Below, piece by piece: positions 1 through 7,228 of a stretch of 11,471 nt of DNA. Position numbers and translations under genes: made by a program. The stretch's first letter is position 1; every line of letters starts with the position of its first letter. This stretch comes from Haloarculaceae archaeon (lineage in GTDB: Archaea; Halobacteriota; Halobacteria; Halobacteriales; Haloarculaceae), in contig JAQCMX010000142.1 in assembly GCA_028274885.1 (NCBI GenBank), forward strand, positions 1 through 11,471. The letters are read 5' to 3'. The notes under the pieces are model-generated. The model did not search any database. It saw only the letters and a program-made list of their open reading frames with translations, and had not been told where the DNA came from.

Positions 1-456
1 ATGGCCCAGCACCAGGACTCGCCCGGAGCACTCAGGGCAGCAGCAGATGAGGGCCTCTTTGCGTCGGGCTATGCCTTCCCGATGGGTGACCAGGCAGGTG
101 ACAATTATCTTACGACACCTGTCTTCGAGTGGGAGGTAGCACACAGCGCGATCATCGAGGATGTCCGGGCGGGCGAGTGGGAGGCCGGCCTGACATTCCC
201 CGGTATCGCTAAGGGGGCAACAGTCCTCGACGAATACGGTCCCGACGTCCCCGACGACGTTATCAGCGAGGTCGAAGGTATCAAGGAGGACATGATGGAA
301 AGCGACGACGCTGCGGACGACATCGTCTGGAGTGGCACCCAGATAGAGGAGTGGACGGACGAAGAGATTCTGCTCGATTTCGTCCCCGGAACAGAGGGCT
401 TTAGCGGCTTTGCCGACGGTATCGATAACATCGACGGCGTAGAGGATCCCTCGTAG
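1..456 (+). CDS. BMP-family ABC transporter substrate-binding protein, C-terminal part (partial)
   Basis: This is the last 151 codons of a basic-membrane-protein (Med/PnrA-like) solute-binding lipoprotein, the extracellular receptor of a nucleoside-type ABC importer. The frame is open at the window edge. The ATG at position 1 is most likely an internal Met, because family members are usually about 330-400 residues and the lipobox and N-terminal lobe are missing. The visible part begins with the QHQDSPGALRAA stretch typical of the hinge region of BMP proteins, followed by GLFASGY and, later, a GLTFPGI segment. The tail is very acidic, as in haloarchaeal secreted proteins. The gene is convergent with the permease genes and separated from the last of them by 50 bp, so it is transcribed apart from its likely partners. 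The ligand cannot be read from this fragment; purine nucleosides are the best guess from the family. Confidence 0.85.
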   Translation: MAQHQDSPGALRAAADEGLFASGYAFPMGDQAGDNYLTTPVFEWEVAHSAIIEDVRAGEWEAGLTFPGIAKGATVLDEYGPDVPDDVISEVEGIKEDMMESDDAADDIVWSGTQIEEWTDEEILLDFVPGTEGFSGFADGIDNIDGVEDPS

Positions 457-466
457 ATACCAACCG

Positions 467-480
467 AATTTTAATTTTTA
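467..480 (+). terminator. T-rich archaeal-type transcription terminator
   Basis: An AATTTTAATTTTTA tract starts 11 bases after the stop codon of the BMP gene, in otherwise GC-rich DNA. Archaeal RNA polymerase terminates on such oligo-T tracts in the non-template strand without needing a hairpin. On the opposite strand the tract is A-rich, so it would serve only the rightward gene. Confidence 0.6.
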
Positions 481-506
481 TCGCTACAGCACAGGATCGT
501 CAGCGG

Positions 507-1475
507 TCAATCCTGTTCGCGACTGTAGGATTGTAACATCGCCCGTGGTGCGCCGAGTTCGTTGAGATTGCCCTGACGCATCACGTACCACAGCACGAGG
601 ATCGTTGCGATATAGGGGTACGTCTCCATCACCTGTGGATTGATAAGGAAGTTCACGAGATCCGTAAGCACCTCCTGCCCGAGCAGCTGACCGTCGACCG
701 ATCCCTGTGATCGAATCGAGAGGGCATCAATCGCGGCAAACAGGTAGGCGCCGACGACCACACGCCAGATCTGCCACTGCGCGAAGATGACCAGTGCCAC
801 AGCAATCCAGCCGATACCGGTGGTCATCTCCGAGGTCCAAAATTTCGTGAACGCGAGCGACAGTTGTGCCCCGCCAGCACCGGCGAACGCACCGCCGATC
901 AGAACACAGGCGTACTGGATCCGGAAGACCGAGACACCCGCCGTATCGGCCGTCTCGGGGTCCTCCCCAACGGCGAAGATTTCGGCGCCGATGTTGGTCC
1001 GGAACAGAAGGTACCAGACGACCGGGACGAGCAACAGGGCCAGGTAATCGAGTATCGTAATGGCGAAAAGCGCCTTCCCGATCACCGGGATCTCCGAGAG
1101 GGCAGGGATTGCAATCGTGCTGAACCCGTCGATGTTCTCACCTGTCCAGCTTTGCCCAAAGTAGGTTGTGAGGCTGGTCCCGAGCAGTGTGATCATGATG
1201 CCGCTGATCACCTGGTCGGCTTTCAGTGAGACACACAGGAACGCGTGCACGAGTGCGAGAGACATCCCGGCGATGACGCCAGCAAAAAAGCCAATAACCG
1301 CACTGCCAGTGACGGCCGTCGCTGCAAAGCCCACGAGTGCGCCGCTGAGCATCATCCCTTCGACGCCGAGGTTCAGGACCCCACTTCGTTCGGCGACGAC
1401 TTCGCCCATCGCGGCCAGCAGGAGTGGCGTCGCAAGCCTAACCGTCGACTCGGCGATCCCCGAAAGCAGACTCAT
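507..1475 (-). CDS. BMP-type nucleoside ABC transporter permease (NupQ/YufQ-like)
   Basis: A 322-residue integral membrane protein, one of the two permease subunits of a BMP-family importer (BPD_transp_2 superfamily). Family marks are LNLGVEGMM at residues 34-42, DQVISGIMI at 87-95, which contacts the ATPase, and AVGEDPETADTAGV at 168-181. About eight hydrophobic spans are visible, for example near residues 10-25, 40-80, 140-158, 185-207 and 218-250. Its start codon overlaps the stop of the upstream permease by 4 bp (ATGA), and a strong Shine-Dalgarno site lies 5 bases before it. It is the last gene of the leftward transporter operon. Substrate specificity is inferred from homology to guanosine/nucleoside systems only. 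Confidence 0.88.
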   Translation of the reverse strand: MSLLSGIAESTVRLATPLLLAAMGEVVAERSGVLNLGVEGMMLSGALVGFAATAVTGSAVIGFFAGVIAGMSLALVHAFLCVSLKADQVISGIMITLLGTSLTTYFGQSWTGENIDGFSTIAIPALSEIPVIGKALFAITILDYLALLLVPVVWYLLFRTNIGAEIFAVGEDPETADTAGVSVFRIQYACVLIGGAFAGAGGAQLSLAFTKFWTSEMTTGIGWIAVALVIFAQWQIWRVVVGAYLFAAIDALSIRSQGSVDGQLLGQEVLTDLVNFLINPQVMETYPYIATILVLWYVMRQGNLNELGAPRAMLQSYSREQD

Positions 1476-2590
1476 ACTGGCTCCTCCGTTCCAGGGCTCG
1501 TCTCCGGTTCTGACTCGCGTTCGAGATCAACACTGATCCGATACTGCTTGAGGAACTCGGCGGCGAGTAAAAACAGGATGACGAGCGCGACGATGATGTC
1601 GACCAGTGCCGATGGAACCTGGAAGCTGACCGAGACTGTCGTTCCACCGGCTCTGAGGAGGCCGAAAAAAAGCGCTGCGAGCAGTACCCGGAACGGGCCG
1701 TTCCGACCGAGCAGTGCAACGGCGATTGCGGTGAAGCCGTATCCCGGGGAAAAGTCCTCGAACAGGCGGCCGTAGACCCCGGAGATTTCCGCGACACCGG
1801 CGAGACCAGCCAGAAAGCCCCCAAAAAAGAAACTGATGATATAAATCCTGTACTTGCTGATGCCGGCCTGGATGGCTGCCTCGGGATTGGCTCCGATGAA
1901 CGTGATCTCGTAGCCCAGTCGCGTCTTGGTCATAAGAATGTACGTCACAGCCACAGCGATACCAAGCAAAACAACCCCGACGTGTAACCGGGGGTGGATC
2001 TCCCCGACCAGGGGAAACTGGGTTGGAAGTTCAGCCCTGTCTGGCAGGCTTTCAGTCGCGGTCTGACCGCCACTGCCTTGCATCGGGCCGCGGAGCAGAT
2101 AGCCCAAAAACGTCGTTGCTGCGAACGTCAGCATCAGCGACGAGATGATTTCGTTTACGTCGTGTTTGGCCCGTAGATAGCCGGGAATCGCGCCATAGAG
2201 ACCGGCGACGAAGCCACCGGCCACCATCATCAACAGGATCAGCGCGTACGACGGCAACTGTACGTTCAGCCCGATGTACGCACAGACTGTGGCACCGACA
2301 AAGATCTGACCCTCCGCACCGATATTCCAGATTCCGGCTTTGAGAGGGATGTAGACCGCCAGTCCGGCCAAAAAAAGCGGGAGCGCGATCCTGAGGACGT
2401 CTGAGATCCCAGCGACGTCGGACAGCGTCCCGACGAACAGCTCGGTGTACACATCGAGCGGACTGAGATCCTCCCAGAGCAACGGTATTGAGGTGACAAC
2501 GAGTGCGGCAACGATGGTAAAAATCGGTGCGCCGTAGGCGAGCCAGCTGGGGATCGACTCCCGGCTGGTGAGATCAACCGAGACGTTCAT
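1472..2590 (-). CDS. BMP-type nucleoside ABC transporter permease (NupP/YufP-like)
   Basis: A 372-residue membrane permease, the partner of the 322-residue subunit encoded just downstream. Family marks are WNIGAEGQI at residues 88-96, NEIISSLML at 146-154 (coupling-helix region) and GANPEAAIQAGI at about 233-244. Hydrophobic spans lie near residues 17-38, 65-84, 92-108, 114-135, 147-166, 202-220, 247-270, 286-312 and 327-346. A hydrophilic acidic tail rich in Glu and Pro follows residue 350, a common haloarchaeal extension. It overlaps both the ATPase gene upstream and the second permease downstream by 4 bp, so the three genes should be made in fixed ratio from one transcript. Confidence 0.88.
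   Translation of the reverse strand: MNVSVDLTSRESIPSWLAYGAPIFTIVAALVVTSIPLLWEDLSPLDVYTELFVGTLSDVAGISDVLRIALPLFLAGLAVYIPLKAGIWNIGAEGQIFVGATVCAYIGLNVQLPSYALILLMMVAGGFVAGLYGAIPGYLRAKHDVNEIISSLMLTFAATTFLGYLLRGPMQGSGGQTATESLPDRAELPTQFPLVGEIHPRLHVGVVLLGIAVAVTYILMTKTRLGYEITFIGANPEAAIQAGISKYRIYIISFFFGGFLAGLAGVAEISGVYGRLFEDFSPGYGFTAIAVALLGRNGPFRVLLAALFFGLLRAGGTTVSVSFQVPSALVDIIVALVILFLLAAEFLKQYRISVDLERESEPETSPGTEEPV
1481..1487 (-). promoter_or_regulatory. Shine-Dalgarno site of the second permease gene
   Basis: Read on the minus strand the site is GGAGGAG, 5 bases before the ATG at 1475 and inside the end of the upstream permease gene. It fixes the start and fits translational coupling at the ATGA overlap. 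Confidence 0.7.
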
Positions 2591-4197
2591 TGGATCTCCT
2601 CGATTACCTGTGCGTTCTCTTCGGCCGGTGACTCACCGGTGGACATGTACATCCCGAGTTCCCACTTGTCCGTCTCCTCGGGTCGTGTCTCGTGGACGAA
2701 CTCACCCTCATAGATGACGAGGATCCGATCGCTCACGTCCAGCAGTTCGTCGAGGTCCTCGGAGAGCAGCAACACCCCGGTGCCGTTCTGTCGCTGTTCG
2801 AGCATGAGTTTCCGGATGTTCTCGATCGCGCCGACGTCGACGCCGCGTGTCGGCTGGTTCGCGATGAGCAGATTCGGTTCCTGGTTCATCTCCCGGCCGA
2901 GAATGAGCTTCTGCAGGTTTCCTCCCGAGAGCTCCCCCGCCTCGGTCTCCGTGACACTGGAGACACCCCTGATGTCGAACTCCTCGACGAGCCCCTCGGA
3001 GTACGTCTCCATTTTCTCGTAATCGAGGAGACCAGCGGTGCCCTCGAACTTGCCGTTCCGGTAATCCTTGACGGAACTGTTGTGCATCACGCTCAGTTCA
3101 GGCGCACAGCCGTGTTCGTACCGGTCCTCTGGCACGAACGAGACGCCGGCCTCGATGAACCGCTTTGGCGGACTTTCGGTCAGGTCCTCGCCGCGCACGC
3201 TGATGCTGCCGTTTTCGAGGTCTCTGAAGCCGAACAGGCACTCGGCGAGCTCTCGCTGGCCGTTGCCACTCACGCCGGCTACCCCGACAATCTCACCCTC
3301 GTGAACCGTCACGTCGACACCCGAGAGCGTGCGCACATCCCTGCTGTCGCGGGCCGTGATACCTGTCGCCTCCAGAACCGGATCGCCGGGTTCGACCGGT
3401 TCCTTGTCCATCCGGATGAGCACCTCGCGACCGACCATCATCTCCGCCAGTTCGCCCTGCGTTACCGACTCTGTCTCGACCGTATCGATTTTCCTTCCGT
3501 CCCGGAGAACTGTCACTCTATCTGCCATGTTCTCTATTTCCCACAGCTTGTGCGTGATGAAAATGACCGTCAACCCCTCGTCGACGAGTTGCCGAATCGT
3601 CTGGAACATCTGTTCGGATTCTTTGGGTGTCAACACGGCCGTCGGTTCGTCGAGAATCAGCAGATCAACGTCGCGGTAGAGGGCTTTCAGCACCTCCACG
3701 CGCTGTCGTTCGCCGATATCGAGTTCCCAGACTTTCGCATCAGGGTCGACCGCCAGCCCGTACTCCTCGGCGAGCGATTCGACTCGCTCCCGCGGGGTCT
3801 CCCGGCCTCGGGAGAACATGCCAAGCACCGACCCCGCGATGCCGTTGACACTCGCGACCCCCTCAGGGGACTCGCGTTCCCCGAGGACGACGTTTTCAAG
3901 AACGGTCATGCGCGGGATCAACATGAAGTGTTGGTGTACCATACCGATGCCGGCCTCTATGGCGTCCTCCGGCGAGGAAAACGACCGCTCTTTGTCGTTG
4001 AACCGTATCGTGCCGTCTGTCGGGCTATACAGCCCATACAGGATGTTCATCAACGTGCTTTTTCCAGCACCATTCTCGCCAAGCAGGCCGTGTACTTCGC
4101 CGCGACGGACGGAGAGGTCGATGTCTTCGTTGGCGACGACGTCATCAAACCGTTTGGTAATGCCGTCGAGTTCGAGTATCGTGTCGGTATTGATCAT
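2587..4197 (-). CDS. Double-domain ATP-binding protein of the BMP-type ABC importer (NupO/YufO-like)
   Basis: A 536-residue protein with two ABC ATPase domains in tandem, which powers the importer from the cytoplasmic face. Domain 1 has Walker A GENGAGKS at residues 40-47, a Q-loop at VHQH 87-90, Walker B LLILDEP at 179-185 and the switch histidine in ITHK at about 214-217. Domain 2 is degenerate: GVSGNGQ (308-314) takes the place of a GKS Walker A, its signature is intact (LSGGNLQ, 423-429), and its Walker B ends in NQ (447-448) instead of DE. One good and one weakened site is usual for this sugar/nucleoside-type ATPase group, so it is not damage. The gene is first in the leftward operon. 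No clear Shine-Dalgarno precedes its ATG. Confidence 0.92.
   Translation of the reverse strand: MINTDTILELDGITKRFDDVVANEDIDLSVRRGEVHGLLGENGAGKSTLMNILYGLYSPTDGTIRFNDKERSFSSPEDAIEAGIGMVHQHFMLIPRMTVLENVVLGERESPEGVASVNGIAGSVLGMFSRGRETPRERVESLAEEYGLAVDPDAKVWELDIGERQRVEVLKALYRDVDLLILDEPTAVLTPKESEQMFQTIRQLVDEGLTVIFITHKLWEIENMADRVTVLRDGRKIDTVETESVTQGELAEMMVGREVLIRMDKEPVEPGDPVLEATGITARDSRDVRTLSGVDVTVHEGEIVGVAGVSGNGQRELAECLFGFRDLENGSISVRGEDLTESPPKRFIEAGVSFVPEDRYEHGCAPELSVMHNSSVKDYRNGKFEGTAGLLDYEKMETYSEGLVEEFDIRGVSSVTETEAGELSGGNLQKLILGREMNQEPNLLIANQPTRGVDVGAIENIRKLMLEQRQNGTGVLLLSEDLDELLDVSDRILVIYEGEFVHETRPEETDKWELGMYMSTGESPAEENAQVIEEIQ
2594..2601 (-). promoter_or_regulatory. Shine-Dalgarno site of the first permease gene
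   Basis: On the minus strand a GAGGAGAT-type sequence ends a few bases before the ATG at 2590 and lies within the last codons of the ATPase gene (the Glu-Glu-Ile-Gln end). It supports both the start choice and coupled translation. Confidence 0.65.
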
Positions 4198-4304
4198 GAC
4201 TGTGGGAAAGGGTCTTTGTTTGTTCGGTTGTCATCGAAGATGGCTGTCTGCGGACACAGGGTCGCGTGGATTGCCATTCCGTAGCGGTATTTTCGGACAG
4301 GAAC

Positions 4305-4315
4305 ATATATATATT
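4305..4315 (-). promoter_or_regulatory. Candidate TATA box of the ABC transporter operon
   Basis: A run of alternating A and T (ATATATATATT) stands out in the GC-rich 233-bp gap between the transporter ATPase gene and mocA. Read leftward, it would start transcription near 4280 and leave an untranslated leader of about 80 bases before the ATG at 4197. The rightward direction has no gene to serve. A shorter AC/AAA-rich stretch near 4212-4226, about 20-28 bases before the ATG, is a weaker alternative that would give a leaderless message. Confidence 0.45.
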
Positions 4316-4336
4316 CCCCCGAGGGCAGATATTACA

Positions 4337-4360
4337 ACCTGTCAGTAAGAGCAAACAGGT
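4337..4360. repeat. Perfect 6-bp inverted repeat in the mocA/transporter gap
   Basis: ACCTGT (4337-4342) and ACAGGT (4355-4360) are exact reverse complements with a 12-base spacer. The pair lies about 20-45 bp upstream of the candidate leftward TATA element. It could be an operator for the transporter operon or a weak hairpin at the end of mocA transcription. The remainder of the 4198-4430 gap shows no gene that can be supported. Confidence 0.35.
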
Positions 4361-4430
4361 CGAGTCCAGTGAACGATATCAGCATTTGGCGCCGGGTTGG
4401 CGGTCACGAGGCGGACAGCGTAACTGAGTT

Positions 4431-5009
4431 TCAGTGACCGTACCGTTCGAGGTCCGCGCGACAGTCGACATCCTGTCGGACACCTGGATCCTCAACCGCG
4501 ACCAGTGTGCCCTCGGCCTCGATGAGCGAACGACCACCGGTGTCGCCGGTCACCGCTGCCAGTGTCTCGTAGTGCCGACTATCGAACAGAGCGGGGTTAC
4601 CGCGCTTGCCCTCGTACGCAGGCGCACAGATCGTTTCACCCTCGTCCAGGTACGTTTCGACGACAGCATCGACCGACTCCGGGTCGACAAACGGCATATC
4701 ACCCAGCATGAACACCGTCCCATCCCATCCCCGTTCGCGGGCGACGGCGACGGCTCTTGTGACCGACGTACTCTGGCCCTCGTGGTAGCGCTCGTTCAGC
4801 ACCGTCTCGGTGGCTGGCAGCGTCTCGCGGACACGGTCGTCATCGTGGCCCAGAACTGCGACAGTCTCGTCGACCGTCGAGGCACGAAGTGTCGCTGCTG
4901 CGCGGGCGACAATGGCCGATCCATCGACCGTGGCCAGGAGTTTGTTCCCCGACGCGAACCGTTCACCCTGTCCGGCCGCGAGCAGGGCGGCTCCGATCTT
5001 CGAGGACAT
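4431..5009 (-). CDS. mocA: MocA-type molybdenum cofactor cytidylyltransferase
   Basis: A 192-residue MobA-like NTP-transferase. MocA enzymes join CTP to molybdopterin to give the cytosine dinucleotide cofactor used by xanthine-dehydrogenase-family hydroxylases. The nucleotide-binding start LAAGQGERFASGNK is at residues 10-23, and the metal-binding LGDMPFVD at 102-109. The MocA hallmarks GNPALFD (137-143), TGDTGGR (154-160) and a D-V-D motif near 180-182 all follow in order. The length is normal for the family. It starts 5 bp after the stop of the cysteine-synthase-like gene, with which it should form an operon. A related GTP-using MobA or a sugar nucleotidyltransferase is less likely, given the MocA-like C-terminal motifs and the hydroxylase maturation genes around it. 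Confidence 0.85.
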   Translation of the reverse strand: MSSKIGAALLAAGQGERFASGNKLLATVDGSAIVARAAATLRASTVDETVAVLGHDDDRVRETLPATETVLNERYHEGQSTSVTRAVAVARERGWDGTVFMLGDMPFVDPESVDAVVETYLDEGETICAPAYEGKRGNPALFDSRHYETLAAVTGDTGGRSLIEAEGTLVAVEDPGVRQDVDCRADLERYGH

Positions 5010-5014
5010 CGTCG

Positions 5015-6052
5015 TCAGTCGATGATGTGCCAGTCGTCCTGGTGGGCATCGAGTATCTCGCGCGTGTACTCGTCGAGGGGGTGATCTCGGTCTGGCACGT
5101 CGATTTCGTGGTCCGGCTCGAACAGTCGCGTCGTGAAGTACCGATGACCAGTGTCACAGATAATCGTCACGACAGTGTCCAGGTCCGGACGGGCCTCCGA
5201 GAGCCGAATCGCCCCCTCGACGTTCGCACCCGAGGAGATCCCACAGAACAGACCTTCCGTTTGATGCAACTCGCGGGCACGATCGAGCGCATCGTGGCTT
5301 CTGACGGTAACAACCCCGTCCATCAGCTCGGGGTCAAGATTCTCCGGGATGAAGCCATCCCCGATCCCCTCGATCTCGTGTGTGCCCCACTGGCGACACG
5401 AGAGGATTGGTGCCTCTGCGGGTTCGAGAGCGTACATGGCTGTCCCTGCGTCGACAGAATCAAAGTGCCGGCCGACGCCGGTCACGGTGCCACCCGTTCC
5501 CTGCCCGGCGACGAATGCACCGGGGGCCGTACCGAGTTGATCGGCAATCTCCGGGCCAGTCGTCGCACGATGGGCCGCCGGATTGTCCGGGTTCGCAAAC
5601 TGGTTTGGAAACCAGGTGTTCTCGGAGTCTGCAAGCATCTCCTCGACACGCTCCATCGAGAGGTCGACATCACTTTCGCCGCCAGGTGTCTCGACGAGGT
5701 CGCCCCCCAGTGCTCGGATCACCTTCTTCCGTTCCTCGCTCATCCCCTCGGGCATCACGATTGTCACGTCGTATCCCAGTCGGGTCCCGACGAACGTGCA
5801 GGCGATCCCTGCGTTCCCCGTCGAACACTCGATGATCTCCATCCCCGGTTCGAGATCACCGCGCCTGACCGCTTCGGTTATCATCTCGTGGTAGATCCGA
5901 TCTTTGATGCTGCTGGTCGGGTTGAAATACTCCAGTTTGCCGTAAATCGTCGCGGACACCTCCTCGCTCGCCGAAGGGATCTCGACGAGGGGCGTCTCTC
6001 CAATGGCTTCAAACACCGGCGCATCGATCACTTTCCGTTGGGTCGCACCCAT
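5015..6052 (-). CDS. Cysteine synthase / cystathionine beta-synthase family PLP enzyme
   Basis: A 345-residue fold-type II PLP enzyme. The PLP lysine is in NPTSSIKDR (Lys50), the phosphate-binding loop is GTGGTVTG at 185-192, and GISSGAN at 271-277 is the conserved C-terminal PLP contact. The substrate loop reads STGNAG (77-82), where typical O-acetylserine sulfhydrylases have TSGNTG, so substrate or direction may differ. I chose the ATG at 6052 over the open frame up to 6142: homology begins just after it (VFEAIGETPLVEI) and a TATA element lies about 20-28 bp upstream, giving a leaderless message. It is followed 5 bp later by mocA. Family chemistry allows cysteine synthesis or sulfide/selenide release and fixation; a link to sulfur or selenium supply for the hydroxylase is inferred from position only. 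Confidence 0.85.
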   Translation of the reverse strand: MGATQRKVIDAPVFEAIGETPLVEIPSASEEVSATIYGKLEYFNPTSSIKDRIYHEMITEAVRRGDLEPGMEIIECSTGNAGIACTFVGTRLGYDVTIVMPEGMSEERKKVIRALGGDLVETPGGESDVDLSMERVEEMLADSENTWFPNQFANPDNPAAHRATTGPEIADQLGTAPGAFVAGQGTGGTVTGVGRHFDSVDAGTAMYALEPAEAPILSCRQWGTHEIEGIGDGFIPENLDPELMDGVVTVRSHDALDRARELHQTEGLFCGISSGANVEGAIRLSEARPDLDTVVTIICDTGHRYFTTRLFEPDHEIDVPDRDHPLDEYTREILDAHQDDWHIID

Positions 6053-6060
6053 GCGTACAA

Positions 6061-6068
6061 CTTGCAAG
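6061..6068. promoter_or_regulatory. Palindrome CTTGCAAG near the transcription start of the PLP enzyme gene
   Basis: A perfect 8-bp palindrome sits between the TATA element (6071-6080) and the start codon at 6052, about where the polymerase would start. A repressor bound here would block initiation. It is short enough to be chance. Confidence 0.25.
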
Positions 6069-6070
6069 AC

Positions 6071-6080
6071 GGTAATAAAA
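6071..6080 (-). promoter_or_regulatory. TATA element of the cysteine-synthase-like/mocA operon
   Basis: On the minus strand the sequence is TTTTATTACC, beginning 28 bases and ending 19 bases upstream of the ATG at 6052. That is the spacing expected for a leaderless haloarchaeal transcript. It is the clearest core promoter in the window. Confidence 0.65.
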
Positions 6081-6154
6081 CATTGACGGAACAGTCCATC
6101 TGTCCAATCGTCGCCTTCGTGTCCCATTCTCCCCGCGCTCACTTTATCGAACCA

Positions 6155-6901
6155 TCACGGATCGATCCGGTCCCAGGTCCCTGTTCGAAACGACGTAACG
6201 AGCCCGTGTGCAAACCGGCTCGATCGTGAGAGTGTCTGTTCGACAACGGTCGTGGCAGTCTCGCGAGCTGATCGGGAGTCCGCCTTGTTTACCATGACGA
6301 CGGCCTCGCTTCCGTTCGGAACTTCCTGTGACCAACCGTCCTCGCTGGCCAGCACAGCCCCAGCGGCCCCAGGGGTGAGTCTGTCACCGACGGCGAGTCC
6401 GGCTAGATCGGCTGTCAGTTCCGGCCGGTGAACCCGCTTGGCGGTCAGCGGTCTGTCAACTGCCTGTACCGATGCGACGACGACCACAAGTGTCGTCCGA
6501 TCCGGCACGACGGGTTCGTCTACTCCCGGGGTTTTGAACTCCCGCTGCCTGGCACCGTCTGCCTTGACCACCAACCAGTCGAACGTCCCGACGAGTGAAT
6601 CGATCGTACCGGGTTCGAACCCACGGACTTTCTCCGGGACACGCTCAGGATCGTCGACCCAGCGAGACGCGAACGCAACCGGGGGCGTGTGGTCTTGCAC
6701 CCGCCCGACAATCTCCGACCCGTGTGCAACGACCAGGGGTATGTCCGGGGGAGGCATGTGTGTCGTCGTCGTGTAACCAACTGATCGGTTGCGCTCGGTC
6801 CCCTCGCGAACGAGTTCGGCCATCGCCGTCTTCTTGCCCCCAGCACCCACGAAAGAGACACACTCCTCTTCGCCGAGTTCGAGCGCGCTCGCCAGATCCA
6901 T
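6155..6901 (-). CDS. yqeC: YqeC, selenium-dependent hydroxylase accessory protein
   Basis: A 248-residue putative nucleotide-binding protein. It begins with a P-loop-like VGAGGKKTA at residues 18-26, has the family-specific KADGARQREFK at 113-123 and ends with a GTPase-like NKAD at 205-208. YqeC proteins are known from comparative genomics as companions of SelD and YqeB in genomes with selenium-dependent molybdenum hydroxylases; their reaction is not established. The length matches the family. The gene is divergent from the tusA-selD pair across a 93-bp gap. It lies upstream of the cysteine-synthase-like gene on the same strand, but 102 bp and a separate promoter divide them. Confidence 0.85.
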   Translation of the reverse strand: MDLASALELGEEECVSFVGAGGKKTAMAELVREGTERNRSVGYTTTTHMPPPDIPLVVAHGSEIVGRVQDHTPPVAFASRWVDDPERVPEKVRGFEPGTIDSLVGTFDWLVVKADGARQREFKTPGVDEPVVPDRTTLVVVVASVQAVDRPLTAKRVHRPELTADLAGLAVGDRLTPGAAGAVLASEDGWSQEVPNGSEAVVMVNKADSRSARETATTVVEQTLSRSSRFAHGLVTSFRTGTWDRIDP

Positions 6902-6904
6902 GCC

Positions 6905-6925
6905 CCTCTCTCAGTCCGGGAGAGG
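6905..6925. repeat. Inverted repeat in the yqeC/tusA divergent promoter gap
   Basis: CCTCTC (6905-6910) and GAGAGG (6920-6925) are exact reverse complements with a 9-base spacer, starting 4 bases upstream of the yqeC start codon. The spot suits an operator for yqeC, or a hairpin in a short yqeC leader. No clear TATA element for yqeC could be found in this gap. Confidence 0.35.
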
Positions 6926-6962
6926 CTTCAGCGTACCGGGGGCGGCGTTGAGACAACCAGTA

Positions 6963-6970
6963 CCGTTAAG
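6963..6970 (+). promoter_or_regulatory. Weak TATA-like element before tusA-selD
   Basis: CCGTTAAG lies about 25-32 bases upstream of the ATG at 6995, the position expected for a leaderless haloarchaeal promoter. It matches the TATA consensus only partly. There is no Shine-Dalgarno before the start, which also fits a leaderless message. Confidence 0.35.
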
Positions 6971-6994
6971 CGGTCTCGTGGCCTACAATCGTAT

Positions 6995-7228
6995 ATGGAG
7001 GAGGTTGACGTCGTCGGGGAAGTGTGCCCGCGCCCTGCCCTCATCGTCCGCCGTCGACTGGACGACCTCGACCCGGGTGACGAACTCGTCGTCACCGGTG
7101 ATTTCCCGCCCGCCAAGGAGAATCTGCAACGAACCTGTGAGAAACACGGCTGTGACGTGCAGGTACTGGACGACACGGACGAGCGGTTTAGATTACAGAT
7201 CCGGGTGCTTGAGGACTGGCCACCATGA
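6995..7228 (+). CDS. tusA: TusA/SirA-family sulfur (selenium) carrier protein
   Basis: A 77-residue single-domain TusA-like protein. The signature CPRP is at residues 11-14, with Cys11 the expected persulfide (or perselenide) carrier, preceded by the usual short strand (EVDVVGEV). TusA proteins pass sulfur from a cysteine desulfurase or rhodanese to DsrE/TusD-type acceptors, for tRNA thiolation, sulfur oxidation or molybdenum cofactor chemistry. Two further cysteines (in TCEKHGCDV) follow in the second half. The stop codon overlaps the selD start by 4 bp (ATGA), so the two proteins are made together. In bacteria the selenium-associated YedF protein contains a TusA-like domain and is linked to SelD, so a role in selenium handling is a reasonable inference here. 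Confidence 0.85.
   Translation: MEEVDVVGEVCPRPALIVRRRLDDLDPGDELVVTGDFPPAKENLQRTCEKHGCDVQVLDDTDERFRLQIRVLEDWPP

Noticed and set aside
1..3. ATG at the first base as a true start of the BMP gene
   Set aside because: The protein would lack its signal peptide and whole N-terminal lobe; the frame most likely continues to the left of the window.
2692..4284. Open frame of 530 codons on the plus strand
   Set aside because: It lies antisense to the ABC ATPase, whose motifs are all intact. The translation is rich in His, Arg and Leu without family motifs, as expected from the mirror of a GC-rich gene.
4145..4354. Small minus-strand frame of 69 codons before the ATPase gene
   Set aside because: It overlaps the start of the ATPase gene in another frame, contains the candidate promoter, and has a low-complexity basic sequence without a recognisable family.
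6053..6142. Upstream start for the cysteine-synthase-like gene
   Set aside because: The extra 30 residues do not look like the family, and the TATA element lies within them. The ATG at 6052 fits both homology and promoter spacing.
4889..6229. Open frame of 446 codons on the plus strand
   Set aside because: It runs antisense through mocA, the PLP enzyme and the end of yqeC, crossing gene borders. It is a codon-bias shadow.
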